A DNA stretch of 64,000 nucleotides from Saprospiraceae bacterium (GCA_022841745.1 JALHQW010000005.1:62001-126000); one strand, 5' to 3'; counted from the first letter of the stretch, positions 8,379-16,375 are shown. Numbers and translations: made by a program. Notes: generated by a model from the sequence alone, not told the origin.

Positions 8379-8918
8379 TTAATTTGACCTTTTGAAGCTT
8401 TCGAGCGCCATCAAAATATCGCCGAAATGCTCCATCATGCCCTCGTGGAAGCCGTAGGTGGCGATGACGACAATGCCATTGTCGCCGCTCACGGGCGTTT
8501 CGAGGATGTCAATGGCCACGTCAATCGGCGTTTCTTCACCTTGCAGTTTGGCGGTTCCTCCGGTGTAAAGCAGGGTCAGGCCGTTGACTTCCCGGTTGCT
8601 CTGCGGGTCGGTCAAGGTCAGCCCATCGCACCAGGAGCTGAACTCCCGCTGGATGTTGGCGACGGTTTCCGATACCGTGTGGAATTGTGAAATGGTTGCC
8701 GAAATGCGCACCTTGCCGTCCGGCGACACGCCGACCATGCTATTTGCATCACCATCGGTAGCCCAGCCTTCGGCAAAGCCCATGGACAACCCAGCGCTGC
8801 TCATATTGAGCCATTTGGTGGGTTGTGGTGGTTGCCAATCGGAGGTTTCATCCTGCGCTTGCAGGCTGAGGGTGGCCAACAGGAGGCTGGCGAGGAAGAA
8901 GGATTTTAAGATTTTCAT
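8379..8918 (-). CDS. Exported PsbP/DcrB-like protein
   Basis: A 179-aa protein with a signal peptide (1-21, ending LSLQAQ). The mature chain has 'AGLSMGFAEGWATDGD', 'VGVSPDGKVRISATISQF', 'NGLTLLYTGGTAKLQGE' and ends 'HFGDILMALESFKRSN'. The order (F-x-x-GW near the start, SPDG, an NGL-x-G-x-A strand, a final helix with L-x-SFK) parallels the C-terminal half of the protein at 2147-3067 and resembles PsbP/DcrB-like domains. No catalytic residues are evident. It sits between the two pentapeptide genes with gaps of 33 and 36 nt, indicating cotranscription. Confidence 0.75.
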   Translation of the reverse strand: MKILKSFFLASLLLATLSLQAQDETSDWQPPQPTKWLNMSSAGLSMGFAEGWATDGDANSMVGVSPDGKVRISATISQFHTVSETVANIQREFSSWCDGLTLTDPQSNREVNGLTLLYTGGTAKLQGEETPIDVAIDILETPVSGDNGIVVIATYGFHEGMMEHFGDILMALESFKRSN

Positions 8919-8951
8919 GTTGAAATGGATTTTGAAATAAATGGCAATGAA

Positions 8952-9425
8952 TTAGTCTTCGATTCGGACAAAGTACTTTTCTGCGAAAGCATCGAAATCA
9001 GCGATTCCCTTTGTCGTCTTGCGGCTGACTTTTGCGTTCATCAAATCAGCGCCATCGAACAGTGTGCCCGTTAGATTGGCCCCAACCAAGTTGGCGAATT
9101 TCATATCCATACCACGGAAGTCTGCGTTGCTGAGGTTGGCACCTGTGAAATCGCAATGGGGAAAATCCGTACCCCTGAAAACAGCTTTGCTCAAGTTGGC
9201 CTGCTGGAAATTTCCTTCATAGCCAACGGTCAGTCCACGCAAGTTGGCACCGCTCAAATCAGCATTGACAAAGTGGGTGTTGCCGTTCCTGAAGGATGCT
9301 GCCCAGCAATCTTTAATCAATGGAGCGGGCAATGTGTTGCAGCCTTGTGCGGTTGCTTGCTGCAAAGCAAAAAATGAAAGAAATGAAAGGATGCCTGCGA
9401 ATTGGATTAACTTGTTCGATTTCAT
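8952..9425 (-). CDS. Second exported pentapeptide-repeat protein
   Basis: A 157-aa protein with a signal peptide (1-26, ending ATAQ), then 'CNTLPAPLIKDCW', an interrupted pentapeptide array (residues 52-130: 'NADLSGANLRG', 'ANLSKAVFRGTDF', 'CDFTGANLSNADF', 'ANLVGANLTGTLFDGADL') and the tail 'SRKTTKGIADFDAF'. Signal peptide, the C...DCW segment and the tail match the paralogue at 7863. Its array is more degenerate and less slippage-prone. Function unknown. Confidence 0.85.
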   Translation of the reverse strand: MKSNKLIQFAGILSFLSFFALQQATAQGCNTLPAPLIKDCWAASFRNGNTHFVNADLSGANLRGLTVGYEGNFQQANLSKAVFRGTDFPHCDFTGANLSNADFRGMDMKFANLVGANLTGTLFDGADLMNAKVSRKTTKGIADFDAFAEKYFVRIED

Positions 9426-9477
9426 TGTTGATTGGTTGTTGAAAAAAATTTGTTGGTGAAAATTATTGGTGATGATT

Positions 9478-9594
9478 CATCGGGCGTTGCCCGCCATGTC
9501 CCATCGGGCGTTGCCCGCCATGTCCCATCGGGCGTCGCCCGCCATGCTTCATCGGGCGTCGCACGCCATGTCCCATCGGGCGTCGCCCAATGCT
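9478..9594. repeat. 24-bp tandem repeat, about 4.9 copies
   Basis: Units start at 9478, 9502, 9526, 9550 and 9574. The core is CATCGGGCGT(T/C)GCCCGCCATG, and each unit contains a small palindrome (GGGCG..GCCC). It fills the 193-nt gap between the lipoprotein gene and the pentapeptide gene. No spacers are present, so it is not CRISPR. It could form a series of hairpins in the minus-strand transcript. Confidence 0.85.
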
Positions 9595-9618
9595 GACATA
9601 TTACGCCCTTTCAGGGCT

Positions 9619-10188
9619 TTATTGCCGCTCAAAGCCTTTGTAGTCAGGATCTACCCGCTTTTTGGCGAAAGCCGACTCGATGATTTGGCGGAACTCCTCT
9701 GGTGTAGGGTCGAAGATGATCACGTCTTTCGGTGGCTCGGGCACGCCGTCCGAGGTGGTAACCGAATGTTGCTCAATAGAATGGCGGACGTTCGGGAACT
9801 CCTTCTTTATATCGTCATCGTCCGTTTGGATGCCGTACAGCAAGTTCGGGTTGTTCTCATCCAATTTGATGGCAAACACCGAATAGTTATCGCCACCCGA
9901 AGCAAACCTTCCCCTATTTGTGCCGATAATCCACGGTGCCATGCTGCGGACGTGAAGGCTGTCGCTGATATAGGAGTACATGGAAGCCTTCGTCTTGTCG
10001 GCCCAGTACTCAATCTTGTTGCTGGTGATGACGAGCTTGCTTTGGTCGGCGAGGTAAGTGCCCTGCATTTCCCGTGGGAAAGCATCCATATCGGGCGCAC
10101 CAGAGGGCTGAGGGCCACGGTAGTAGGTGCAGCTGGTGAAAAGTGCCAAGAATAAGCTAAGGCAAAACAGGTTTTTCATAGTAAACAT
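9619..10188 (-). CDS. Lipoprotein of unknown function
   Basis: A 189-aa protein. The N-terminus 'MKNLFCLSLFLALFTSC' is a lipoprotein signal with the lipobox ending F-T-S-C at residue 20. Translation may begin at the Met at 10188 or the one at 10179; the latter gives the more typical signal peptide. The mature part has 'REMQGTYLADQSKLVITSNKI', a pattern of short exported Bacteroidota proteins, and ends in a charged helix ('PEEFRQIIESAFAKKRVD'). No enzymatic motif is seen. It is 42 nt downstream of the collar-domain gene. Confidence 0.72.
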   Translation of the reverse strand: MFTMKNLFCLSLFLALFTSCTYYRGPQPSGAPDMDAFPREMQGTYLADQSKLVITSNKIEYWADKTKASMYSYISDSLHVRSMAPWIIGTNRGRFASGGDNYSVFAIKLDENNPNLLYGIQTDDDDIKKEFPNVRHSIEQHSVTTSDGVPEPPKDVIIFDPTPEEFRQIIESAFAKKRVDPDYKGFERQ

Positions 10189-10230
10189 AGGTTTGATGAT
10201 GAATAGGATTCAGATGGAGTTGAAGGTGGT

Positions 10231-10653
10231 TTACTGTTGTGGGAAAATGCCTGCAGTGCAAATGCAGTAGTTCATGCCAACGCCAGCGCCTTTTGCATCG
10301 TCGGCAGCATGGAATTCATCACCGAGGCGCTCGCCCAGCCTGCTCGTCATGCCGACGGGTGTGCGGCCCTTCAGGTTCGGCACAGCGAAATTGGTCTTGC
10401 CGTCCCCGCCGTAGCTATTGCCGATGACGGCAAACAATACCTGGTTGTTGGCAATATCGAGCAGCTTCCCGTCGCAGGAAACAAAGCCTCGTGGGCAAAA
10501 ACTGCCCGCAAATGCGAAAACTTCACCGATGAATGCTTCACTGGAAACTGGGCGCTCCACGGGTTGTGGTTCTGAGCTGGCACCGATGACGGCCATTGTC
10601 AGTACGCCGCCCACGAGGAAAGACATGAAGTGATTTAACTTGAAATTGAACAT
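10231..10653 (-). CDS. Exported phage tail-collar-domain protein
   Basis: A 140-aa protein. An N-terminal hydrophobic segment (residues 8-26, 'HFMSFLVGGVLTMAVIGAS') precedes a tail-collar domain. The hallmarks are 'FIGEVFAFAGSFCPRGFVSC', 'GNSYGGDGKTNFAVPNLKGR', and 'MNYCICTAGIFP' at the C-terminus. The last strand corresponds to the 'NYCIAxxGIFP' ending of microcystin-dependent (Mdp) collar proteins. Ordinary collar proteins have no export signal and lie near phage tail genes; neither holds here. It is flanked by exported and membrane proteins at short distances, so it is probably a domesticated, exported collar domain. Function unknown. Confidence 0.85.
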   Translation of the reverse strand: MFNFKLNHFMSFLVGGVLTMAVIGASSEPQPVERPVSSEAFIGEVFAFAGSFCPRGFVSCDGKLLDIANNQVLFAVIGNSYGGDGKTNFAVPNLKGRTPVGMTSRLGERLGDEFHAADDAKGAGVGMNYCICTAGIFPQQ

Positions 10654-10713
10654 GGTTGATAGTATTTTAATTGGTGAAAAAATGGCGAAAAGAATCTTGC
10701 TGCTTGGACAAGC

Positions 10714-10875
10714 TCAACTGTTCAGCTTTTCTATCCGCTTGTCTAGCTCTTGGTTTCGGTACTCAAAATACCGATGGAACCCATAAGCAATTGCAGCCAG
10801 CAGCAATGCCCAAACCAACCAATAGCGCACCGCCGAGTTGGGAGCTTTAGTCCTATTTTGAAATGGATGTTTCAT
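10714..10875 (-). CDS. Small single-pass membrane protein
   Basis: A 53-aa protein starting 'MKHPFQNRTKAPNSAV', with one membrane segment (about residues 19-34, 'WLVWALLLAAIAYGFH') and a charged C-terminal helix ('EYRNQELDKRIEKLNS'). I chose the ATG at 10875 because a longer reading from 10956 adds a Cys-rich stretch over the probable promoter area. It is the first gene of the array downstream of the four-copy TGTAACG repeat and lies 60 nt upstream of the collar gene. Function unknown. Confidence 0.6.
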   Translation of the reverse strand: MKHPFQNRTKAPNSAVRYWLVWALLLAAIAYGFHRYFEYRNQELDKRIEKLNS

Positions 10876-10963
10876 TGCCGTGCCGTGAATTTGATTGACC
10901 ATCGTGCTAAAAAATTTGATGCTGCAAAGAAGCGGGCAGCGGCAGGCAAACGCCAAAAAAACG

Positions 10964-11007
10964 GCGTTACAACGGCGTCACAGGCGCGTTACAAAAACGT
11001 TACAGGT
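10964..11007 (-). promoter_or_regulatory. Four-copy phased 11-bp direct repeat, candidate operator
   Basis: Units at 10964, 10975, 10986 and 10997 read GCGTTACAACG, GCGTCACAGGC, GCGTTACAAAA and ACGTTACAGGT on the plus strand. On the coding strand the core is TG(T/T/C/T)... best written TGTAACG with one TGTGACG. The period is exactly 11 bp, about one helical turn. It lies 88 nt upstream of the 10875 start and 99 nt past the stop of the TPR/HTH regulator. The same octamer pair recurs at 1025-1046. A GTAAC core also resembles some extracytoplasmic-function sigma -35 elements, an alternative reading. Confidence 0.6.
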
Positions 11008-11029
11008 AAGGGTTTGAAGCGTTTAATGT

Positions 11030-11085
11030 GTTTGAGGAGTTTGAATTGTGCCCCAAACGCCTCGAACTAATCAAACTCCTCAAAC
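11030..11085 (-). terminator. Hairpin after the TPR/HTH gene
   Basis: Perfect 15-bp arms (GTTTGAGGAGTTTGA at 11030-11044 and its complement at 11071-11085) lie 20 nt past the regulator's stop. There is no clear T-tract, so termination is plausible but unproven. It separates the regulator from the array. Confidence 0.45.
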
Positions 11086-11105
11086 AATTCAAACTAGAAT
11101 CACCC

Positions 11106-12818
11106 TCACCCAATTTTCCGCTTCATGCGCATCTTAGTCTGGCGAATGGTGCCGTCGGAGACGCCGAGCATATTGGCCATCTCGTGGGTGGTGAGTTGTA
11201 GCTTTTCGAGCACGAGGTAGCGTAGCTCGGCTTGGGTGAGGTCGGGGTACTGTGTCTTTTGTGTTTCGATGAAATTCGGGTGTACCTTTTCAAAGATGCT
11301 GCGAAACTGCGTCCAATCCTCGTCGGTGAGGATGGTGCTTTGGGTGAGCTTTTCCAGGTATTCACTGCGCTCGCCAGAACGGGAGAGCTTTTCGAGTTCG
11401 AGGCGGAGGTTTTCGGCCAGTTCCGATTTTTCCCGAAGGGACTGGGTGAAGGTGGCAAGTTCGCTCCTGGCAGCTTCCAATTCAGCGGCTGCTTGCTTGC
11501 GCTTATGTTGCAATCGTTTATAGTTGCCAAAGGCCAAACCGCCCATCAAGAGCATGATGACAATGGCCGCATTGCGGAGCATGGTCTGCAATTGCTTCTC
11601 GCTTTCCACCAGTTTTAGTTGCTCGGTGTATTTCTCGGCAGCCATCCGCTGCTGAATTTTTTCGAGGGTGCGGGCATCGTTTCTACGTTCGAGGCTGTCC
11701 TGCAAGGGTTTTGCGAAATTGCCGTAGCGCACAGCTTCTGCATAATCACCCCGCAGCTCATAATAGCGGGCGTAGTTCTGGTAAAACTTGACGTGCTTGA
11801 AATACTCCGGTTTCTCCTTTTGGTCCAATATCGAGGCTATTTCGGCGGCCCGCTTGAGCAAGGCCCCTGCCTCGTCCAGTTTTTTCAACTCCAATTTGGT
11901 CTCAATCAAAACCTGCAACATATCGTACTCCGCCCTGAGCCAGTATGCTTCTGCGCCCAATGGCGATTTGAGCAGGGCATAGCCCTCGTTGGCGTAGCGT
12001 TCCCCTTCTTCGTACTTGCCCTGCCCGATGAGCATAGAGGCAATGTCAACAGAGGCGATGCCCAGCCATGTCTTACAGAACAAGGTGTCGCTGCGCTTTT
12101 GGTTATTGCATTTGGTCGTTACCTCAATGATTTTCTTGGCGTAAGGGATGCTTAAATCATATTGCTTTTGCCGCTGGTAAATGCTCTGGATATGGTTTTT
12201 GACGAATATCCAAACTTGCAGCCCTTTCTCCGTTGGCTGCGTGAATTTTTCGGCGGTCAATAGTATTTTCAGGGCTTTTTCATAGTCTTCCAGTTGGAAC
12301 ATGAACCGTCCGGAATGGTAGAGCAACCTGGCAATATCGTATTGTTTGAAATTGTCAAAACCAATGTCCTCCATCCGTTCATATTCGAGCAGGATATAGG
12401 CATACAATTGTTCGTTGGGCAAAAGTTGATGGTGGTTTTTACCAAACTGAACATAGTGCTCCGCAACGATTTCCCCCTCTTTTACATCGTACTCTTTTGC
12501 TGCTTCCAAAAGCGCAGACTCCAGTTCCCCCACATTGCCTTTTAATGATTTGAAAGCATGGCGCTGCTGGAAATGCTCATAAAGCAATGCAAACATCGCT
12601 TTTTCGTCCCCCTCCGATTCAGCAACGGCCAGCATGGGGCGATACCAAGCCATAAACTCGGACGTGTCCTTCCAGCTCCTGTTTGGGTCGTAAACATAGT
12701 TCAGCCGCTCGGTGGTTGACATGGCCCGAAAGGCGTTTGCATCAACGTTCGATTGCGCACTGACTAGTTGCAGCAGGCAAAAAAAGATGGGATAAATGAA
12801 GAGGTGACTGAGTTTCAA
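11106..12818 (-). CDS. Membrane-anchored TPR/HTH transcriptional regulator
   Basis: A 570-aa protein. A signal peptide (1-21, ending LVSAQ) is followed by an exported helical TPR region (about 50-400; e.g. 'LYHSGRFMFQLEDYEKALKI', 'GKYEEGERYANEGYAL', 'YYELRGDYAEAVRYG'). One transmembrane helix follows (about 413-431, 'AAIVIMLLMGGLAFGNY'), then a cytoplasmic coiled coil (about 435-485, 'KRKQAAAELEAARSEL'). The C-terminal helix-turn-helix (about 525-570) has 'LTQAELRYLVLEKLQLTTHE' and 'MLGVSDGTIRQTKMRMKRKI', a LuxR-like fold. This architecture is known in Bacteroidota as a one-protein sensor and regulator with TPRs outside and DNA binding inside. It is the most upstream gene of the co-oriented exported-protein array, which it may control. 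Confidence 0.85.
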   Translation of the reverse strand: MKLSHLFIYPIFFCLLQLVSAQSNVDANAFRAMSTTERLNYVYDPNRSWKDTSEFMAWYRPMLAVAESEGDEKAMFALLYEHFQQRHAFKSLKGNVGELESALLEAAKEYDVKEGEIVAEHYVQFGKNHHQLLPNEQLYAYILLEYERMEDIGFDNFKQYDIARLLYHSGRFMFQLEDYEKALKILLTAEKFTQPTEKGLQVWIFVKNHIQSIYQRQKQYDLSIPYAKKIIEVTTKCNNQKRSDTLFCKTWLGIASVDIASMLIGQGKYEEGERYANEGYALLKSPLGAEAYWLRAEYDMLQVLIETKLELKKLDEAGALLKRAAEIASILDQKEKPEYFKHVKFYQNYARYYELRGDYAEAVRYGNFAKPLQDSLERRNDARTLEKIQQRMAAEKYTEQLKLVESEKQLQTMLRNAAIVIMLLMGGLAFGNYKRLQHKRKQAAAELEAARSELATFTQSLREKSELAENLRLELEKLSRSGERSEYLEKLTQSTILTDEDWTQFRSIFEKVHPNFIETQKTQYPDLTQAELRYLVLEKLQLTTHEMANMLGVSDGTIRQTKMRMKRKIG

Positions 12819-12895
12819 CTTTGTAAACTGACTTTGGCGGCGAAGATGGGAATTTTATAAAAAAAGTGCACTCCAGTTTTGTTTCATCCAAAAAC

Positions 12896-12932
12896 AAAAA
12901 GGGGTTCCAACGCTGGTTGGAACCCCTTTTTT
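12896..12932. terminator. Bidirectional rho-independent terminator
   Basis: A perfect 11-bp stem (GGGGTTCCAAC/GTTGGAACCCC, 12901-12926) with loop GCTG is flanked by A5 on the left and T6 on the right. It ends the minus-strand unit containing the PKD lipoprotein, 17 nt past its stop, and insulates the TPR/HTH gene. Confidence 0.9.
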
Positions 12933-12948
12933 CGAAGGTAATTTTTAG

Positions 12949-13416
12949 TTACGACTCGTGGTCGCCCCCGCCAAAAATGCAAAGCACGACAATGGGTTTG
13001 GTGACCTTGCTCGTATTGCCACGCTGGTCGGTTGCCGTTAGCGTTACCGTATAGTTTCCATGTATTTTATAGGAATATTTAGGGTTTACTTCCGTGGATG
13101 CGTCCCCGTTCCCAAAATCCCACACATACGAAACTGCATTCACCGTTTTGTTGTTGAGTACCAGGTTAACCTGCTCGTCAACCTTGCCGTTCACGTTGTC
13201 AATTGTAAAGTCCACAACCATTGCATTGGCCGTATTTTCACCTTGATGACCGCCACCGTTACAGCCAGAGCCATCTCCCGATGGGTCATCATAGCTGGTA
13301 GTTGGATAGCCAGATGTGGTTGGCCTTACTTGGTCGTCGGCATTTTCTTTGGTGCAAGCGGCAAACACAGCCACTGAGGCAATGAGTAGGAAGAATAGAT
13401 TTTTTTTCATTTTCAT
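12949..13416 (-). CDS. PKD-domain lipoprotein
   Basis: A 155-aa protein if started at the ATG at 13416; an upstream in-frame Met at 13473 would add a 19-aa extension unlike a signal peptide. The N-terminus 'MKMKKNLFFLLIASVAVFAA' is followed by Cys-21, a clear lipobox (F-A-A-C). A low-complexity linker (Ser/Thr/Gly-rich) leads to a PKD-type Ig fold (about 70-140) with the marker 'YVWDFGNGDASTEVNPKYSY' and 'HGNYTVTLTATDQRGNTSKV'. PKD domains mediate protein or carbohydrate contacts. It follows the metallophosphoesterase gene with 57 nt between and is terminated at 12896-12932. Confidence 0.82.
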   Translation of the reverse strand: MKMKKNLFFLLIASVAVFAACTKENADDQVRPTTSGYPTTSYDDPSGDGSGCNGGGHQGENTANAMVVDFTIDNVNGKVDEQVNLVLNNKTVNAVSYVWDFGNGDASTEVNPKYSYKIHGNYTVTLTATDQRGNTSKVTKPIVVLCIFGGGDHES

Positions 13417-13473
13417 ACTGATTTGGTGGAAGATGGACAAATATAGCAGTTTTTTTATTGGTTTCTGCCGCAT

Positions 13474-14232
13474 TCACCAATTAATTGTCATACCTGTATC
13501 GAAAAAACCATGTTCCCCATAATCCACATAACCCAATTGATTGGTCAGCATCCTCGTTTTGCCGATATTGAACGCTGGCACATGGGCATGGTGGTGCCCG
13601 TAAATCCAAGCATCAGGCCCTTGGTCGAAGATGCGGTCGTGCAGCTCAGTTGCAAAAGCCTCATTGATGCTACTGCCGAGGTACTGCGCTGGATAGTGCA
13701 TCAGCGTGGGCACATGGTGCGTAACTACAACCGTTTTACCCTCGTTATGCTTCGCCAATTCCCCAAAAACGAAAGCAATGCTATCCTCGTGGAGTCTAGT
13801 AAAAATATTGGCTGTGAACCGGTATCGGCCAAAACTGATGAGCCTGAAATCGCTCACGTTCTGTTCCAACTGCCATTCATTGGCCGGGCTGATTTTTGAC
13901 CATAAAGTAGAAAAAACAAAGCGGGTATCGCCATGCTGCACCGCATAATCGTTGACTAAATGGACATTTGGCTTGATATCCTCTTTGAAACTTCCCATTT
14001 TCTTGGTTAGGTCGTACCCATAGTATTCGTGGTTGCCAGGCACCCAATAGGTTTTGACAAAATGGTCGGAGACGTAATTGAAAAAGTCCTTGTACTTGTC
14101 CATCTTGGCAAATGGCACGATGTCACCTGCCAACAAGAGCAACTTGCCATTGGGCTGCAAGGGATAGGCATCCAAAAGCTGCTTGTTTTTCGTGAATTCG
14201 AGGTGGAGGTCGGAGGCGAATTGGATAGTCAT
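13474..14232 (-). CDS. Calcineurin-like metallophosphoesterase
   Basis: A 252-aa cytoplasmic protein with the full set of metallophosphoesterase motifs: D8-x-H10 ('ASDLHLEF'), G36-D37 ('GDIVPF'), G66-NHE ('GNHEYYG'), H172 ('VVVTHHVP') and the late G212-H-H-H-x-H ('YGHHHAHVP'). These bind a dinuclear metal centre that hydrolyses phosphoesters. The length and lack of extra domains fit the small phosphohydrolase branch; substrate not predictable. It has no signal peptide, unlike its neighbours. Confidence 0.92.
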   Translation of the reverse strand: MTIQFASDLHLEFTKNKQLLDAYPLQPNGKLLLLAGDIVPFAKMDKYKDFFNYVSDHFVKTYWVPGNHEYYGYDLTKKMGSFKEDIKPNVHLVNDYAVQHGDTRFVFSTLWSKISPANEWQLEQNVSDFRLISFGRYRFTANIFTRLHEDSIAFVFGELAKHNEGKTVVVTHHVPTLMHYPAQYLGSSINEAFATELHDRIFDQGPDAWIYGHHHAHVPAFNIGKTRMLTNQLGYVDYGEHGFFDTGMTINW

Positions 14233-14291
14233 TGTTTTTTTGCTTCACAGGGCATTGTCCTGCCTTTGGCGTTTATACTTGACAACCATCA

Positions 14292-15044
14292 TTACAATGA
14301 GTATCTGAAAAAACCATAATTGCCAGTGCTGATTTGGCGGGCGGCGAAGAAGATGGACTTGATACCGCTCATTTGGATTTTGCCTTCAAACCGGGAATCT
14401 GGAGAATGAGCATTAAATTCAAGCCTTAATATTGACCTTCCCTGATCATAATGTTCAGTATAGGCATACACTTCAAAATCTGACGGTTCCCAAAAAGTGG
14501 TATTCACCAAATTGGACACCTTGCAACCGCACATCATGGTAACTACGATAGAGATGTAATTTTGAAACAGCACAGGTTGCCACACTAGCAAGCCGGGCAC
14601 CACCACGGTGGTTTTATAAACAATCGGATCCTTTATTTTATTGGTTGAAATATCCTTGCCGAGCAGCACCTCTTGGACAAATCGAAGATGTCCATTTGGG
14701 GATGGGACATCAACTATCAGATGGGCGGTTTGAATTTCGTCAGGTAGGTCTATAAGGTGCGATGCAACGACCGTATCATTCCCCGGCGTCAAATAATGCA
14801 CTGTTATCGGCAGTTGGGCATTCAATGGTTGTGGTGTAATGATGGGCATAAAGCTCGATATTCCATCAACGAAATTTGGCAAAATTTCCCCATCATCCAT
14901 TCCTTGCTTGTAATAGGAAAACTTGTAGTTTTCTTTTGCCGTGTTCAATACCACTTTTATTTGATCCTTTTCGTAGGCATTAGGTCCTAAAAATTTGCCA
15001 CCCAATGCTTGGACATAAACATTGAATTCAGTTGTTGATGCCAT
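14292..15044 (-). CDS. Hypothetical protein, no recognised family
   Basis: A 250-aa protein without a signal peptide. It starts 'MASTTEFNVYVQALGGKFLG' and looks mainly beta-stranded. A short stretch 'IVVTMMCGCKVSNLVN' contains two Cys. The segment 'FVDGISSFMPIITPQPLNAQ' and the ending 'SIFFAARQISTGNYGFFRYS' are distinctive. I do not recognise it. It is 56 nt downstream of ornithine aminotransferase and 59 nt upstream of the metallophosphoesterase, so it may share their transcript. Its length and proper start support it as a real gene. Confidence 0.65.
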   Translation of the reverse strand: MASTTEFNVYVQALGGKFLGPNAYEKDQIKVVLNTAKENYKFSYYKQGMDDGEILPNFVDGISSFMPIITPQPLNAQLPITVHYLTPGNDTVVASHLIDLPDEIQTAHLIVDVPSPNGHLRFVQEVLLGKDISTNKIKDPIVYKTTVVVPGLLVWQPVLFQNYISIVVTMMCGCKVSNLVNTTFWEPSDFEVYAYTEHYDQGRSILRLEFNAHSPDSRFEGKIQMSGIKSIFFAARQISTGNYGFFRYSL

Positions 15045-15100
15045 GTTGGTTCAGATTTTTATTAGCAGAAATTAGACTATCCTCTTCACGTATATTTCCC

Positions 15101-16375
15101 CTACCCCATTCCCAAAATCACCCTTTCGATAATATCGCAGCATTCATGCAATTGCTCCTCCGTCATAACGAGTGGCGGCGCAAAGCGGATGATATTGCCA
15201 TGGGTCGGCTTCGCCAATAGGCCGTTTTCTGCCAATTTTAAGCAGATGTTCCAAGCCGTTTTGCTGTCCTCGTGGTCGTTAATGACGATGGCGTTTAACA
15301 GGCCTTTGCCCCTTACCAGTGTCAAAAGTGTAGTTTTTTGGATGATCCGCTCCATTCTTTCCCGAAAGATGATGCCGAGGTACATGGCGTTCTCTGCCAA
15401 GCCTTCCTCCTCCACTACTTTCAGGGCCTCTATTGCAACTGCACAGGCCAAAGGATTGCCACCAAATGTGCTGCCATGTTCGCCCGGCTTGATGGTCATC
15501 ATGATTTCATCGTCAGCTAAAACAGCACTCACGGGGAACACCCCGCCACTGAGCGCCTTGCCCAGGATGAGGATGTCGGGCCTTGCCTCGTACTTGTTCT
15601 CGCAGCTTTTGGCGCAACGGCAATTGCCGCAGGTAGCCAAGAGCCTGCCCGTCCGGGCAATGCCCGTCTGCACCTCATCAGCAATGAAAAGGACATTATG
15701 ATGCTTGCAAAGGCGACGGGCCTCCGCCAAATAATTATCATCTGGAACAAACACACCTGCCTCGCCCTGAATCGGCTCCACGAGGAAGCCCGCCACATCG
15801 GGGTCTTCCAGTGCATGGGCCAAGGCATTCAAGTCGTTATAAGGTATGATTTCGATGCCCGGCAGATAAGGCCCGTAATGCGTCGTGGCACCGGGGTCAA
15901 CGCTGGCAGAGATGATAGCCTGTGTGCGGCCGTGGAAGTTGCCAGACACGAAGATGATTTTCACTTCGTGGTCGGTGATGCCCTTTACCTTGTAACCCCA
16001 TTTCTTGCAGAGTTTCATGGCCGTCTCCACCGCTTCAACGCCCGTGTTCATGGGAAGTACTTTGTCGTAGCCAAAATACTCGGTCACGAACTTTTCATAG
16101 ACGCCTAACTGGTCGTTGTGGAAGGCACGAGAGGTTAGCGTCAACTTCTCAGCTTGGTTTTTCAACGCCTCGATGATGCGTGGATGGCAATGCCCTTGGT
16201 TCACGGCTGAGTATGCTGATAGGAAATCGTAGTAACGTTTGCCATCCACGTCCCAGACGTACACGCCCTCTCCCCTACTCAGCACCACAGGCAGTGGGTG
16301 GTAGTTGTGAGCGCCATATTTGTCTTCGAGGGCGATGAGTTCGGCAGCGCCGAGTTGGGTTGCTTCCTGTACCAT
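15101..16375 (-). CDS. rocD: Ornithine aminotransferase
   Basis: A 424-aa class-III PLP aminotransferase that converts ornithine and 2-oxoglutarate to glutamate-5-semialdehyde and glutamate, linking arginine and proline metabolism. Evidence: the N-terminal '[20 protein letters not shown]', '[20 protein letters not shown]', '[19 protein letters not shown]', '[12 protein letters not shown]', 'EPIQGEAGV', '[12 protein letters not shown]', and the PLP lysine K273 in '[17 protein letters not shown]', then '[15 protein letters not shown]'. Odd feature: a Cys-rich insert before the lysine strand (C249, C252, C254, C258; [10 protein letters not shown]), absent from standard enzymes where this stretch is shorter. 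A TACCTTTG promoter box lies at 16399-16406. Confidence 0.93.
   Translation of the reverse strand: MVQEATQLGAAELIALEDKYGAHNYHPLPVVLSRGEGVYVWDVDGKRYYDFLSAYSAVNQGHCHPRIIEALKNQAEKLTLTSRAFHNDQLGVYEKFVTEYFGYDKVLPMNTGVEAVETAMKLCKKWGYKVKGITDHEVKIIFVSGNFHGRTQAIISASVDPGATTHYGPYLPGIEIIPYNDLNALAHALEDPDVAGFLVEPIQGEAGVFVPDDNYLAEARRLCKHHNVLFIADEVQTGIARTGRLLATCGNCRCAKSCENKYEARPDILILGKALSGGVFPVSAVLADDEIMMTIKPGEHGSTFGGNPLACAVAIEALKVVEEEGLAENAMYLGIIFRERMERIIQKTTLLTLVRGKGLLNAIVINDHEDSKTAWNICLKLAENGLLAKPTHGNIIRFAPPLVMTEEQLHECCDIIERVILGMG

Noticed and set aside
9478-9594. Possible CRISPR array
   Set aside because: Units are contiguous with no unique spacers and no cas genes are present.
9466-10155. 229-aa plus-strand frame
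   Set aside because: It begins in the 24-bp tandem repeats and is antisense to the lipoprotein gene.
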